A stretch of 64,000 nt of DNA from Tubiluchus corallicola (taxonomy: Eukaryota; Priapulida; Priapulimorpha; Priapulimorphida; Tubiluchidae), in assembly GCA_030141605.1 (NCBI GenBank), contig JAQGDQ010000422.1, positions 137,862 to 201,861 on the forward strand, read 5' to 3'. Positions 18,101-33,100 of this stretch are shown piece after piece (the first letter of the stretch is position 1; every line of letters begins with the position of its first letter). The notes under the pieces were generated by a model. That model saw nothing but the letters and a program-made list of their open reading frames with translations. It ran no database searches and was not told where the DNA came from. The position numbers were made by a program, and so were the translations under genes.

Positions 18101-21100
18101 CATGAAAAGTAGTACCTTACAACAAAGCACCGGAACTACTTTTGGCAAAAAATTTTACTTATTGCCAAAAATACATAGATATTAGCAATAATGTATAACT
18201 TATTATATTTATTATTATAGTAATATATAATTTATTAATATTTTATAATATATAAAAACGTGTAGACATTGCCGTTCGGATCATGAATTTGTTATGAATG
18301 CTGGGACTACAAGATATGCAAGGAGAGGTCTGCATGATTTTCTAAATCAAATTTGCTTATTCCTTCAAGGAAAACAGCAATAATATTAATTTGTTACATC
18401 ATAAGACATGTTGTGTGATCACTGATGCTCTCATCTTCATATGAAACCACCATTCTCAATCTTCTTGGAATCAATATTGTTAAAATAATTTGTTGGGAAT
18501 TATGTGCCCAAAGAACATGAAATATTGTGTCGTGTGACGCATTTATTGCGCTATAAATTGCATTCCTAAAAGTCGTGATATCAAAAATTCTGGAATCAAA
18601 GAAAAATGAACGTGGTTCGAGTGAATAATCCTCTGATAATAATAGTATATCTTAGCCAAAATAATTAATTGAAATTTCAGAACCAATGTTCTTTTACTAT
18701 TCAGAGTTTTTAATTATAGTATAAGAATATCTTTTTATCAGGCTGTTACTGCATTCAATAACCCCAAACCCATAAACAGTGCACCAAAGTGAGTAAAAAA
18801 TCTAGGATCCTGTGACTATAATTATATCATGTTAAATTCAATATTAAAAAATAATTCAATTGCATACATTTTACATTAATCAAATGCTGCATAGCCTAAA
18901 TGTAAGAATTTGACATGTAGCACAAAATCAAGCAGGTGGAAAAGCTTTTTTTTAATCATGTTATTTTTTGAAATTAAATAATTTTCAGCTTAAATAAGAT
19001 TGGTCTCACAATAGGCGCATATATGCATATGAGATGGTAACATTGATTTACATATTCGTTCACGATTTACTTTTTCTGTTCACAAGGTAGGAGATAGAGT
19101 AATATGTCTAAAGGACTTTGGGTTGTGGACTGAACTAGCCGCCCTGCCAGAACAGCAATGTTTCCCCATGCCAGAGGGGATGACGTTTGAAGAGGGTGCA
19201 GCCATTCCAGTGAACTACGTCACAGCTTATCTGATGTTATTCGATTTTGGGAACCTGCGACAGAAGAAGAGTGTTCTTATTCACATGGCAGCAGGTTTGT
19301 GATGTATTTTTTGTGCTGACCAACTTTTCTAATGAGTGAAAGTCATTTCTGCGGGTAATACTGGGACACAACACCAGGGTTGCCACGGTCAGGGAAAATC
19401 CTTGAAAATTCATACTATCCTGGAAAGTCAGGGAAAATGATTAAAATAGGCCGAAAAGTCAGGTAATTTGGAAAGGGTTGCAAAAATAATCACCATGAAC
19501 CGATAGGTTTCCAAACATATTTTTTAGCAATGGTAAAATAAATTTTGCTAGGGCAGGCTCCCAGTTTCGATTTCTGTTCCAAAATAATGATTGGATTAAA
19601 AAAGTTTTTTTAATATGATTAGTATAATTTTGGATGCACTACTGCAACTGTGCCGACACATTATATATCAGTCTATGTATAAATGTCCATAGACAAAAAT
19701 GTTTGAATGTGTATATTGGTAATACAATTTCTGCTTATCTTGCCAACACATTATATATCGGTATATGTATGAATGTCCATACTCAAAAATGTTTGAATAT
19801 GTATACTGGTAATACAATTGCTGCTTATGGAAAATCAATATTTGGTCAGGGAAAATGCATGGAAAAGTCTGGGAAAATTATTTTAAAATTCTGTCAGAAT
19901 TCTGCAACCCACAAACATAATGTTTTTTTCACTAAAGCCACAGTAATGCATAGTACTTGGCCAAGAACTTTTTTATTTTCATTTTTTGTCTCTTGTTGCA
20001 GTTTTAAAACATTTGGAAGGAATGTATACAAATCCGTATTTCTATTTTCATTAAAGCAGGTGTATAAAAAACTTCATAATACATGAAGTGCATTTCAGGG
20101 CAGCATCCCTTTCTGGATTGTATTACAGCATTCGGTGAGCTTACAGTGTTTTCCTAAACCGCTTAGCTAGGGCATTGCAGATATTTCTTTTTTTGAGCTT
20201 TTGTGTTCTTGCAGTGTCTAAGGATTCACAAACGTCAATATAACTTAAATTAGAGGCTTAGAAACTGTCAAAGTTGCATGGAATGCTGTTTATAAGAGAA
20301 TACTCAATTATAAAAGAAATGAGAGCGTTAGATTGTTTCAGTACTTCTGTAATACAATGCCAACTGAACTATTTAATCTATTTAAGAAAACTTACATTCT
20401 ATAAAAGTCTTACGTCTCACCCAGGTAGATATAGTATCTATCTATGAAATTAATAACTTTTACTTTTTAAACATTGATGACAAACTAATTTGTATGATGC
20501 AATCTCATAATGTCACTGTTCAATGTGCTGTAGCTAAGTTTGTTGGCATTTGTAAAATTTTGCTGTATGGTGCTTGTTGTTGATCTGCCCTATTGGCAAA
20601 AAATCAATAAATTACTATACTATACTACTATGAAATTAATAAGCCAGGTCAATCCCTACGAAATATAAGACACCATTGAACTTGTCTTTTATTAATGTAA
20701 AAAGTCTAGTAGAAAATGAATTTTATAAGGACCTAAACATCAGAAACTTTTATGAGATAACATATTTGTATTGTAATTTATTTTAGATGTGAATTTAATT
20801 GTATTGTAATTTTAGTGATTACTTTTTGTGATGTATTGTATCTTTGATACCAAATAATAAGCTGTAAAAAGAGTTATATCAGTGTCATTTTTCATTATTT
20901 TTTCATCATAGCATCAATTAAACGTCATTTGCCATTTTTTCCTATAAAATTATAAGCGTTGATGACTAATGTGATTTCATGCAGTTTCGTTTTGTTTTAA
21001 GAATTGTCATTTTCAGGAGGTGTTGGCTGGGCAGCAACACAGCTCTGCAAAACTGTTCCAGACGTGACCGTTTTCGGCACGGCTTCTGGATTCAAACACA

Positions 21101-24100
21101 AGGCAATGCAAGAAAATGGCGTCCACCACGCGATTGACTATCACACAACAGATTACGTTGAAGAAATCCTTAAGATCTCACCTAAAGGTATGATTCCTGT
21201 TTGCCTACCTACTGTCTGCTTGATTAGAATTGTGAGTTACAACACTGGGTGTGTAATAGATCCCAAATTGCTATCCTGTTAGAGGTCTATTCACCTGTGA
21301 CAGATATTATTCACCTCTTAATTAAGGTGGCACACCTGCTGAGATATCTTGTCACGAAACAAAATGAACAGCATACGTTGCTCTGCAGGAAGAGTTTTTG
21401 CACAGTATTGTATGAAATGTGGGTGGTGCTGTGCATCTGTGATTTACAAAAGAGGGGGGAAGGCAATTATTGGGCAAATGAAAAAACTGTGGTTTTAAAG
21501 TTCAAGTCCACATTTCGCGAGGTGCAAATATATGATCAGAATAAAGTTTGTTACTATCGAAATTCTGAGTAGTAATTCCGTTTATAAAAAACAAGAACGA
21601 TAAATTTAAAATATGCGCATAGTTATTTTAACCATACACGAACATTTAAGAAGATTTACACTGATTATTTGGAAAAGAACGCTTACATGATAATGGCGAT
21701 GCGAATAAATACAGCTAAGTTTTAGGCAGAGAAAAAATAGAGCGAAATGCTATGTATGAGCCATTGGCTACATTAAGTTAACGACTACATCAAAATGAGC
21801 ATGAGTGAAACAATTTACGTAAATGCTACAGAATACAAATATAATGACTACATTCTGAGAAATGGCTACGAATTATCTTCGGATTAGGAGGAGGCGGTGG
21901 AGTGCTATAACACGATAGTATGACACCCCAAGCTAGCTAGAAAAGTTTTGACAAGATTACAACTATATATGCCTTCTGAGCAGGAAGCCTATATGCAAGT
22001 GATTACAGGGCTAATTGGGAAGGAATCCAAAACTAGTTTACATAGAGTTAAATGTATACTATGAAACAGGTTTGCAAGGGCAGATCTATGCAACCACGAA
22101 TAAACACTTTTACCTGAGTAGTGCCATACTGGCATTGTTCTTGACAAGTTTATCCTATCCAGTTTTTTGCACAATCTGGCATACATCCATTTGTTCACAA
22201 GCTTTACTTTTAAGTTATCTGTTTTCATATATTTACATATGCTGGATTACTGCTACGTTTAAAGTTTTGCTTGCTCATTGTCTGTAATAGACGTAATGAG
22301 CATATGATGATGATGAGTTTTAAAGCAATATTATAGCTATTACATTACCTACTACTGATTTGCACAATCAAACTAATGTACATATATAATTGAGCACACT
22401 ACGAGTGGGAATCCACCATTCAGCAACAGGACCAACTGAGTATTCATGTTCATGACGACACTGAAGCCTGGTTCATTGTCAATGGTAAGCCTCTAAGGTG
22501 AGCCACTGAACCAGTGGAGGCGTCTTAGCCTCTTTCAGATGTAATTTTTTATACATTCTCTTTCAACAAAGTTAAACGGCGAAAAATACGTTTGATACGT
22601 CAATATGACAACACGTATATTATACAGTTTTGACAAAAATACTAAGTCTTTTAAACCACGTTACTCCAGTTGTTTAGAAAATGAAGTTTCTTTGATAAAA
22701 ACCCAAGGCACCTTCAGCTTTCAAGAAGATGCAATGTTCTTTGAACGATTTATAGCCTGAAGAACTTTGGGACTTGCCAAGTAGGTTTTGCAGAATTTCA
22801 TGATCATTCATATTTAATAAAGACACATGTATGAATGATGAAATGTCTGTTAATATTAATTGATCATTAGTATTCTAAACTGGATTTCTCACTTTACCGT
22901 GCCTGGATTTTCTGTCAAATTTAACTTTTGTGCTTTTGACGCTGACCTAAATGTTTTTGGATTTATTAAATAATCAGAGCCACTTTACTAACAATCATTT
23001 TAATCTTTGCTCATTTGTGAAAAGCTGCAAAACAAATTTGAGTTAAAGTTGTATTTTTGGATTTTCCTGATTAAGGCAACACCTCTTCCTTGAATTTTGG
23101 TCCAGTAGTTACTGAGATATGAATTTTTGAAATTTCAGGCAAATGCAAAAGAGTTCAAACATCCCAAAATTTCAAATTGTCATAACTTTTGAACTGGTGG
23201 GCCAATTGACCTAAAAAATTTGAACGTAAACTATTCTCATAAGGCCCAATAACAATGCCAACTTTCGTCGAAATCCGAGACGGTCGGGTGTAGATGATCC
23301 AAAATTTTGGGTGACTTGACATGGAATGACATGGAATAGGGCATTTGTCCTGCCTATACGGAATAGAACAACTCAGACTTGATTTTATTCGAATAACCAA
23401 ATTAGCCATGCAATGTTTGACAGACTTGTGTTTTTGGTTGTCAGGTAGGGAAGGTTGCTTAGAACTTGTACTACTGAGTGACCCTATTGACTAATTAGTT
23501 ACTTAGAAACCTTTCAACTTTCAAGACGCAGATAAGTGAATTGGTTATATAGGCTTTTAAGGGTGGCTTCACTGTTGTAATGCAGATTCTCTTTTCTATG
23601 AGCTTGAGCTGCAGGCTGTATTGTCAGTGTGCGTGCCCAATGACTAGAAGTACATGGCATTTAGCCCAATGGATTCACTTTTCAGAACTTGGCGGCTTTT
23701 GTTTGTAATTAGTTCAGTAGGTAAATGAAGCCATCTTAGATTCACAGGTATGCAGCCTTATTAAGCTGAATGTTAAGCTGCATGAATCATAGGAATGTAC
23801 GTGCTCAATAGCTTGGTTTGATCAGCTGACTTTGTAAACATTAAATGTGACAAATCCGCTAAAGATTTATTTCCTTCTTAGACGTTTCTTATTAAATAGA
23901 ATAGACTAAAGAAAATAGTTCGTGGCAAAATTGATCTACGTATTACTTTGTGTTGATTCTAGTGAATCGAATTTGAATTTTGAAATAGGTTTATTTGTCA
24001 TAAAAAGCATACATGAATACACACTACAACACTGTAGTTACATCAATAAATATGAATGAAAATGTTAGTAAATAAAATTTGGTGTAAAAGAAAAAAGATG

Positions 24101-27100
24101 CATCTGATCAGTAAAATACTTTTCTTTGCTAAACTCAAGTAACTAAAATAAAGTAGATTTGTTCTTTCAATTTGCTTAACTTATAAGCATTTTCGGTGAT
24201 TTTTTTAAAATTTGATGAAAAGTATTCCGCATTCGATGCATAGAAAGATCTGCCACTACAAACCATGCGTATGTAAGCTGATTTACATAACAAAAAAAAA
24301 ACAGTGACAGCCACAACAGGGTTGTGGAGAAGTTTTCTGCCACGGAAGTTCATTTCCTCACTCATCAGGGACTTTTTCTTGGTGCTAAACGAGGAAGACC
24401 ACTTTCCCAGTCAAGGGGAACTGATCGTCAGCCGGAGTCCATGTATTTCATAGATATTCTATTGGTCACAGTTGTTACAGGATTATTGATTTTTTTAAGC
24501 ACATTTTCTGTTCCTCGTTGAAGCTGGTACTAGGCTTGCAACTAGGACACTGACTTAGTAATTATTTATATCAACCGGCACATCAAAAATATCACCTAGC
24601 TAGAATGAAGCTTCCTGATTTAGTGAAGCGTTGGCTGTTTAGAAATATAACACAAAAAGCTGAGACACTGTCAGTAACTAACTGGCAGTCATTCAGTAAA
24701 CCCTCTGACCAACTCACACTCAGTCTCTGGCAAGGCAGACTTTTAAACTGCTTCTAAGTTTTAGCATTCTTGCCTCATTGGGAAAATTATCCTTTATCAT
24801 AGTGATACATTTGGAACAGTCAAGTCACAAAAGGTGCTTTATCTTCGAAATAAGCGAACTTCGAAAACCAAACACGCAGTTCGGTGTATTTTCATCGGAT
24901 TCAACTTTAACTGTTGTAACTAACTCAATGTGCTACACCCCGATCATGAGCAAAACCGCAACATAAAATGACGCTATAACATAGTGTTGGATACAAAAAT
25001 GGATACATGGAAGTGCCTGTCTGGAGGTAGTCATAAGTTGTCTACGGGACTCTTGTGTCATTTCTATTTAAATTTTCAATTAGCATTCCTGAGCCAATGT
25101 CTCAGAACGTCAACATCGATGTATTGATGTGACATGACAAGTCTAATGTCAGGCTGCTGTTAAGTTCTTATTGAGTTTCTCTGGAGACTTCCGTTGTCAA
25201 CTTGGCATTCATATTTCAAGACTTCAAGACTTCAATTGATTCTCTAATTCAAGTCTTCAATAGATTCTCTAATTCAAGTTCTCAATGGATTCTCTAATTT
25301 CCTATACAGATCCGACTCCTTTATGTGTTTGTATGAAACGTTGCTGTTTTTAATTTAGCGATGCGTAGGCCCTGTTTTTTAGGGTGATTATGTAAAAAAG
25401 ACCCGCTTCAACTTACTTTAAACTATTTTGCATCATGGTCTGTCTTATCCAACTTATCCTGACCAAGTTTCAGAACGGTTTTAACCAGTTTTTTTCTAAT
25501 GTTCAGAACTTCTTATTGTACATGAATATATCTGCAGAATTATGACGTTCAAATTCATCCTGTTCCTTTGTTGATCAGGTAAACTTACCTGAACAACTGC
25601 CGGTGTTGTTGGTCATGTCTCTCACACTTGCCAGACCAGTGCAGAGAACGGTAGCAGTTTTGGACAGTATCGCTAATTGCCCTCGGTACGCTGATACTGA
25701 CTTATTTTATAGCTTTTATAGTTATAAGAGTCGATTGGCCTTATTTTATAAGTTTAGCTTTTTAGTTACTGCAAGAGTAGTTCTTTTTCATGTTTGACCA
25801 AATGTTAACATACCTCACTATTTCAAAACTCGCTTTCCTAAAACTATTGTAGAACTTCGTCATTATTGCTGCCATACTGTCTTATACCTTCTTTTGTGTC
25901 AAAAAAGGGAGGTTAAAAGAGCTTCTTATTTTAACGTTTTTATTTTCTTCTTTCTTTTCTTCAAAATCTTTTTCATTTTTATTTGTGAATAGTACCACTC
26001 TTGTCTGAAATTTGAGCGTGAACAGTTTTCGTGACCGTTTTAGAATTGAGATTCTCTTCAAGGGAGTCAATCACCGAACTTTGCCCTATAAATGAACTTA
26101 GTGCACGATTTTGGCTCTAGACTGTCATCTGTATATTAGACTAGCTCGTTTAGCGAGTTTTGCGCTGGTTAAAGGATGCCAATATACAAAATGCCAAGAG
26201 GTATTTAGTTCATGTGAATTCTATCCATCTCTCTTCTCTTGGTTCGGTCAGCTTGCAATTTGCAAAAGCGCATTTTCGTAATCTGCTGTGTGACCATTTT
26301 AACTCACTTCCCTACTTCCCGTTTACAAACCGTCAACAGGCTGGCTTGTTTTGCTGTTAACAGCTACTATTTTTAAAGCGTTGATCTAGGAGAAATTTGG
26401 CTGTAAATTTATCGAGGCAGCTCGAACTTTTTTTAATCTCTCGCTACTCATCGCCTGGAATTCCCCGCACGTTTTATCGCTTCCTAAACAATTTGCTCAA
26501 GAAGTGCACGCAGCTGTTTCCACGAGTCTCTCGGTTAATCCAGGCTTATGCATCAACTGAAATGCTTAAGGAGTGTCATTTAGTAAGATTTTCCAGATTA
26601 GCTGCATGGATACTTGAAATAATACTGAAGAAATGAACATCGGGGCGAGAAAATCATTTAAAATTCATTTACCGAGTGGAGAGCCAGTAAATCATGTTCA
26701 CGTCTGGGGAAGAAAACGGAATTTTGACGTGTATTCCAAAAAACTTTCCATACAACGTTATATTACTTAGCTAGGAGTGTGTTACAAATGTTCTGATGAT
26801 TTTTTAAAACTTTACTTAATGTTTAAAACTTTACTTAATGTTATCTAAACTTGCTTCAAACCATTTACTGCTAAAATGGCCGCGGATCGTAGGGAGGGCG
26901 TAGATCGTAAATTTAAGCTGTCATCCTAGGAGTTTAAATTTACAAGTTTCATACAGCATTACTGCTAACGCTGACTCTGTATGCAGTAAGACGATGAGTA
27001 TATAAAATGAACCTTTTACGTTTTTTATGAAGAAAAATTTTGTTTTTCTTGTGCTTCAAAATTCATTTAGGTAGTGCGCAAAATCAATAAGTCATGCCTA

Positions 27101-30100
27101 CCTAAGCACATTATGTTTTCACTTGCTGATTATGGTTTGGGGTTATGTTTGTTATGGCTCCGAATTGTTTGTTTTCACAGTTTTTTTTGCTATGCTGCAT
27201 TAAACTGGTATTTTTGGCAAGACGTCAGTGGTCTTTAGTGCAATGAGGTTTACTGTGCTGCAACTTTAATGTAACGGGGTTTTGCTAACGTAATAGAATG
27301 GGGTGTGTAATGGTATTACATTTGTTAATATAATGTGATGTAACGTAACATAACCTAACGTTTAGTTCATCACAGTTTGAATATAGCGAAGTATGTAATG
27401 GGGTTTACTTTGTTACAACAAAGTGTTACTAAAGTAGGGCTTAAATTTGTGTAGTTTTTGAGATCATTGATTCTAACTCTTTGTGGACTTAAATACTGAA
27501 TTGAGAATTTAGTAATTTAGTATATTAATTTATCTGCATTTTTATGTTACTAAACGGGAAACTTGCTTCAGTAATAACCTTGATTTTAGCACTAACTTTA
27601 ATACTCCTTGTTTAACATCATCTTATACACACAAATTAAAAAAAATAATTACAAAATGCGTGACATGTAATATGTAGAACTCACTCTGTCTAGTGTCTAC
27701 GTAAAATTGTATGTTTGTAATGAAATTTTTGCCTGCAAAAAAGGCTAATAAACATTTATCATCATCATCATCACCAATTTGTTACAACAGAGAATTATAC
27801 AAAACCTGAGAACTTGCTGCCCTTATAGTTCGGACAATGACGGATTGCAGAGGTTGCTTAGCAATTTATTGCGTTTACACTTATTATAAATATTTAATAC
27901 ACATTGCTCTGTACTTTATTGTAGTCACTACAATAGCTTGATTGAAGCATCATCCAATTAAACAAATGCGAATCTTGCGTGGACGCTTGGTCCGCTGGTC
28001 GTGCGGTGGTAAACCGATAAATCACTACTTATTTTCTCTAAAAAACTGAAAACCTGACGGCGTGTTCACACTAGAGAATTTTCTCGGTAAGTAAACTTAT
28101 CGAGTAATTCGCAAACGAGTTACTCTCCGACAGCAAGCACCAGCTTATATTCCCTTCTCTATTCACTGCGAGAAGTGTCGAGAGTAACTTGCCGAAGCGT
28201 TCACACTAGACAGTAACTCGCAGCAATTTCTTGCCGACTGTAGCTTGCAAAGCAGTTCACACTTGCTTTCAGAAAGAAAACTCACTAGTCTGAACTCGCC
28301 ATAAGAGCGCCGCGCAAGAAACATTTTAAAACATATCAATCAAGCCAGTTGCAAACAAAATTTGTTAACAGAATGACCGGAAATTATAATTTCCTTGTAT
28401 TAACTTTTTGTTAGCGTACCGTGACACGGATGCAATTTTTGCCAAGATACAGAGGCCATGATTTTGCCTTCTCAGTCACGTTCCGATAATTTCGCAAAAA
28501 AGTCCGTCTACAAAACGTTATTAAAATAATTAAACCATTAATGAATGAGCATATCCATTTCAGAATTTCTTCCATATAATTAGTAAGAAACACGCAAAAT
28601 AGAAATGTACCATTTTAAAGTTAATGAAACACAGTACCTTTTAAAGACGCAAACAGTCTTCATTATACCATGTCACACGCATGAGGACAACGGCACGCGT
28701 GCTATTGCTATTTTTAAACAGCAAAAGTTGAATATGCCAGAGTTCTGATATGCTTGATCCGGATTTGATATCAAATACCTGGTGAAAATCCGTGCAAAAT
28801 TGCTTTGATGTTGAACCTGAATGCAGGCGAAGTACTGACATGCTTTAAAGCTGCATATAGAGTAATTTGGTATTTACTCAGTAAAAAATAATAATTCTTA
28901 TCGCTGCATACTGTTAGGCTGTATTTTGTAATGTGCTGTTTACACCATGACGGCAGCAGCAACAAAAATGATTACTGAACATTAGTTTATTGCCTATAAG
29001 TTAATCAGGGACATGAGGTTTAAAATAAAATAGACTTTATTGGCGCCATCTATAGTCCGCAATTTGAAAATTCACTTTATTATACGAATTTTACCATTTA
29101 TTTGTTTAACGATTTCTGTGGAGAAGTAGTTTGTCTTTTATTCTAAAAGCAGAGCATCGAAATTCGGTTAGAAAAAAAATCAGTTTAGTGTTGTTGTGTA
29201 AGATACACATTTCGTTCCTAGCTGTAAATGAAACACAAAAAGACAAGAATCAAAACGACGTAGCAAATAATAATTGTTGCAATAGAAAACGATACAAAAC
29301 GACAAATCTTATAAATTCGTTTGACTTCTCATTATAAGTTAATGGAATGTAAATATATCGTTCTAGCTGTAGATAAATCACATTCTAAGCTTATTATACG
29401 GTACTAACACTTTTACATACCATCAAAGCTAATTACTTTGCAAAGACAGGTACATGCCTTACACTACATGATAACTGTTTTCCAGTCCCTAAACGGCGGG
29501 TTTTTATACTGTGGGCCCATCTAAACGAATTTGGTATTCTTTCAAAAAGCATTTTGTGGTTACTAATTACAAAGAAAAAGGATTTAATATCCTGTAAAAT
29601 TGAGCCTGTCACGTAAGATCAGTGAACAAAATAGTTTGAAATTATTCTAATACAGCCTATTACGTTCACACTGTGTCTAAGCTATAGCAAATATTAATTA
29701 AAACCGGATTGCCGTTTCCAACAATTTCATACATTCACAATTCTCTTATGTCATAAGCTGCAGCTCAACTCATTTCCTCTTACATACGTTGACATCTTGA
29801 TAGTTAGCCTGGTGTCAAGAATCATTACATCGATCCGCTGGGTAGTTTGAAAAACAAATTTTGCTATTTTGTGTGAAAAATTGATGCGGATGATTGCCAG
29901 AAAAATTGATGCGAGTGCAAATGAAATTTGCCTCCTCATGAAAGTCGTCTGTTGTCAGACGAGGCAGGAAAATGATTGCATTAGTCTAAAAACGTCAAAA
30001 TTTGCAAGTCTTCACGACTGTCAGACGTATGCGTTTGGCCAAAAGTTTCTGTGATGTTGCAATAATGGTAAACAGATTCTAATGGCGATCATGCAGTGCT

Positions 30101-33100
30101 CGTACATGGTGCATCGGAATATTTTGAGTTTAAAGGAAAAGACAAGTCACTTAGCATATTGGGTTTATTTTACTGTTATCACTTAAACTTAGAAAAATAT
30201 AACAAACAAATTTGCAAAAATGCTGTCTATAAAGCATAAACTTAATTTATGTTACCGTTGTACAGATATTTTCAGGCGCGGTGGTGTCCGTCATTCACTT
30301 GAAAATTATGACGTAACTGGTGGATTTCGTGACTTTTTGTAAGCGCATCGTGGCTTTCCGAAAGCGTGTTTCAAAACTTATACTATTTCAAACTTCTGCA
30401 TGTTATCTAATGTTGATGCAAAAATATCACAATCTAATTTTTGTAAAAACTTATTATGCTTTTGACGTAAATTGACAAGGTGCTGCTTTGTTTCAGACAC
30501 TCAATGACGTCATTGGTGGAAGACTAGGCGTTTAAAATTTGAGCGCTCGAGTGTGAAATTATCTCGACTTTAAAATGGTCTTACTAATTACACGAGGCGC
30601 TTATCACACTTTTATTACAAAATCATTTTTACGTTTTTCACGAACATTGAAATAAGCTTCACTCTTCCCACAAGGTGAGGGCTTTCCTTTAAGCTTTCAC
30701 CCCACGTTTTCAAATTGACATAATGCTAAAAATACCGTTTCTGGCATAAATCAAAGCTAATTTCTGTGATGTGAACATTTCTAGTTTAGAGTTTAGTTAT
30801 GTACAAGTTTAATTGAAAATGTACAAGTTTTGGATTACAGTTGTGAACGAGGTTAAGTTCCACAAAGTGCTTTTCTAGAGGCTGCGATTATTACTATATT
30901 ACTACAAAAATAATTGTTGTTGTTGTTGGCATCCTTCTGTCTCGGAAGACAATGGAGTGTGCGCCAAGAGAGTCAGTTATTGATCACATTGATGGAGCTG
31001 CAGCGTCTACTGTGGCTGAGCAGTGCGATCCTTGAACGTCTCCAGGGCGCACGCCTGGGCAAGGTGTATGAAGATCCTGCATTGCCCAGACAACAGGAAC
31101 CCCCTCTCTTCCTCGCTGGTGTAGTCCAAAGGAAAGCGGAGCGATACGTTTGGCACTAGGTTGGCTGCAGGAGCTGCCGGAGTCAGTGAGCATGGCTCCA
31201 CTCCTGATTTGGAAGGTTTACTCCTCTACACATGGCCAATGGGTCACTTGACCTCCTCCGCCCTCTAGTCGTTGGCTACTTGTGCAGCTCCTCCGCCTAA
31301 TGTCGAGATACAGTGTGGGCATCCCGCAAGCCTACAGCACCTGGTATTCTTAGGCGGTCACCCATCCAAGTACTAACCAGGCTCTACGTTGCTTAACTTC
31401 AGTGATCAGACGAGAAACGGTGTTTTCAACATGATTATGCCGTAGCTCCAAAAATAATATTTCTACGTTATGCCATTATTTCGCTTTTTTCCAAACATGT
31501 AACTTCGTATAGGCCTATTTGTTGGTATTTATGTGGCGTAATCTTTTGTACCACCCTGTAGATTTAATGCAAACCTTTAACTTACTTTTCTTTAATCATG
31601 CATGCTTATTCATGGTAAAATTCGGTCTGCTAAGTGACTTTTTTGCCACTGTAAATCCAGCAAAACAGAGTATTCACTCGTTCATTCTTGGTTATTCATT
31701 GTTTCTTGTGATACAACTTTGCAATGAAATAAAATAATTTTTCATCAAACAACATGCAGGAGATAGCTTTTTATTCCACCTAAATAATCATTTTATCTCG
31801 AATGTGAACATCATTTCTTTCAATCTGCCCTGTAAGATTGAGAATGTTTTCATTTGTCTGCATGAGATTCATAGATGTCGGAAGCGATGACGCGTGATAT
31901 TGTTTCGCAATCTCCTGTTGATACTGTCAAACTTTGGCTTGCTGCAGAGTAAATACAGTTGACAACCTTCATAGGTTAATGGCCGGTTGACTTGTAAGTT
32001 GTTGGCGCAAATGGACGTGATTTTTCCTTTCCAGTTGCTTTTTTCATTGACATCGACCTCCAGTTTGTTTGGTCATCGAACGTTCGAGTACGAGTCGAAT
32101 GGTTATTTTTAGTTGAAATTCGATTCGAACCTAAAATTATAGATTCGAATAATTCAGCACCATACGGTCTTTGTGATTAAAACGTTTGAAATAGCATGCG
32201 ATCAGCGCAATTTAGCTGCGATTTCTGTGCACAATTTTTGAACAAATTACAGTATACATGTACATGTTTTTACTGCAAAACAAGTTCAAGTAATATGCAC
32301 GAATTGAAACCCTGTTTTATCAGTGTCTCCAAATTCTTTAGAATTCGATTTGGATTCCAAATCTCGAAATTCGGTTTCATTCGAGTTCGAAAGTCACAAA
32401 ATCGATTCGATTAGAATTCGTTTTCTGGTAGAGAATGCTCATCCCTATTTTTTAGACAGTAAACTTCTTGAGGTGCATTCAAGTAATCTCTAAAATGCAG
32501 TGCATCTCAACCAGCGTCATCTACCGGCTGCATTCTGCATCAAGGCTCTTTCATCGAGGTTAAAAGTTTGATTAGGAGGGGACCAGTTAATTAGTCATGA
32601 TTTTTAAAAATAATACAAATATGAATTAGGTGTATTTGTCATCATTGCAGCCAAAAGCTTGAATTACAGCACAGCATAAAATTACAAAATATGAAATTTT
32701 TTAAAAGAATGAGCAAGTTAGAACGTACAGCAACAAGCAGTATTACACTGTTACAAGATACATGGACGAAATAGATTAAAATGAGTCTAAACTCATGTTC
32801 AGAAATTAAATAAACCATATGAGATAAAACTGTTCTTGAATGTGTCTGTTCTGCTTCTAGGTTAGGTGTATTTCAGATTGTGGCCAGTACTATATCTGTG
32901 AGTATGGTCATCTGGCAATAGACTGTGGATTTTATTATTAGGATTTTTATTGATAAGAACAACTTTCTGCAAGAATTTTGGCGACGGTTAAATAAAGGTT
33001 GAAGATTAGCCAAAATACAATCATTTATTTACTTTTGGTTTAGAAAAATTATTTTCAGTGAGCGTTTTTAGCAGTTTCTAGAAATGTCAAAACACTGATT

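Larger units (their letters stand above)
15121..19086 (+). other. VAT1 intron 1
   Basis: Holds three LINE 3' ends (15440-15590 and 16080-16210 on -, 17715-17850 on +) and a short (AT)n at about 16830. Otherwise AT-rich without recognised content. Confidence 0.6.
19295..21016 (+). other. VAT1 intron 2
   Basis: Contains a 'GGTTGCCACGGTCAGGGAAAA' type repeat with a 90-bp tandem pair (19360-19890) and a LINE 3' end (20520-20640). Confidence 0.55.

Noticed and set aside
19634-20086. 150-codon open frame
   Set aside because: Half of it is a 90-bp tandem pair in a dispersed repeat within VAT1 intron 2; no domain.
30914-31201. Small proteins on both strands, echoed at 48157-48486
   Set aside because: They lie in the body of a 5S-headed SINE; the second copy has frame changes, so no conserved coding.
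31328-31447. 5S rRNA gene on the minus strand
   Set aside because: Too diverged from 5S rRNA in the stems and fused to a SINE body; it is a retroposed promoter head.
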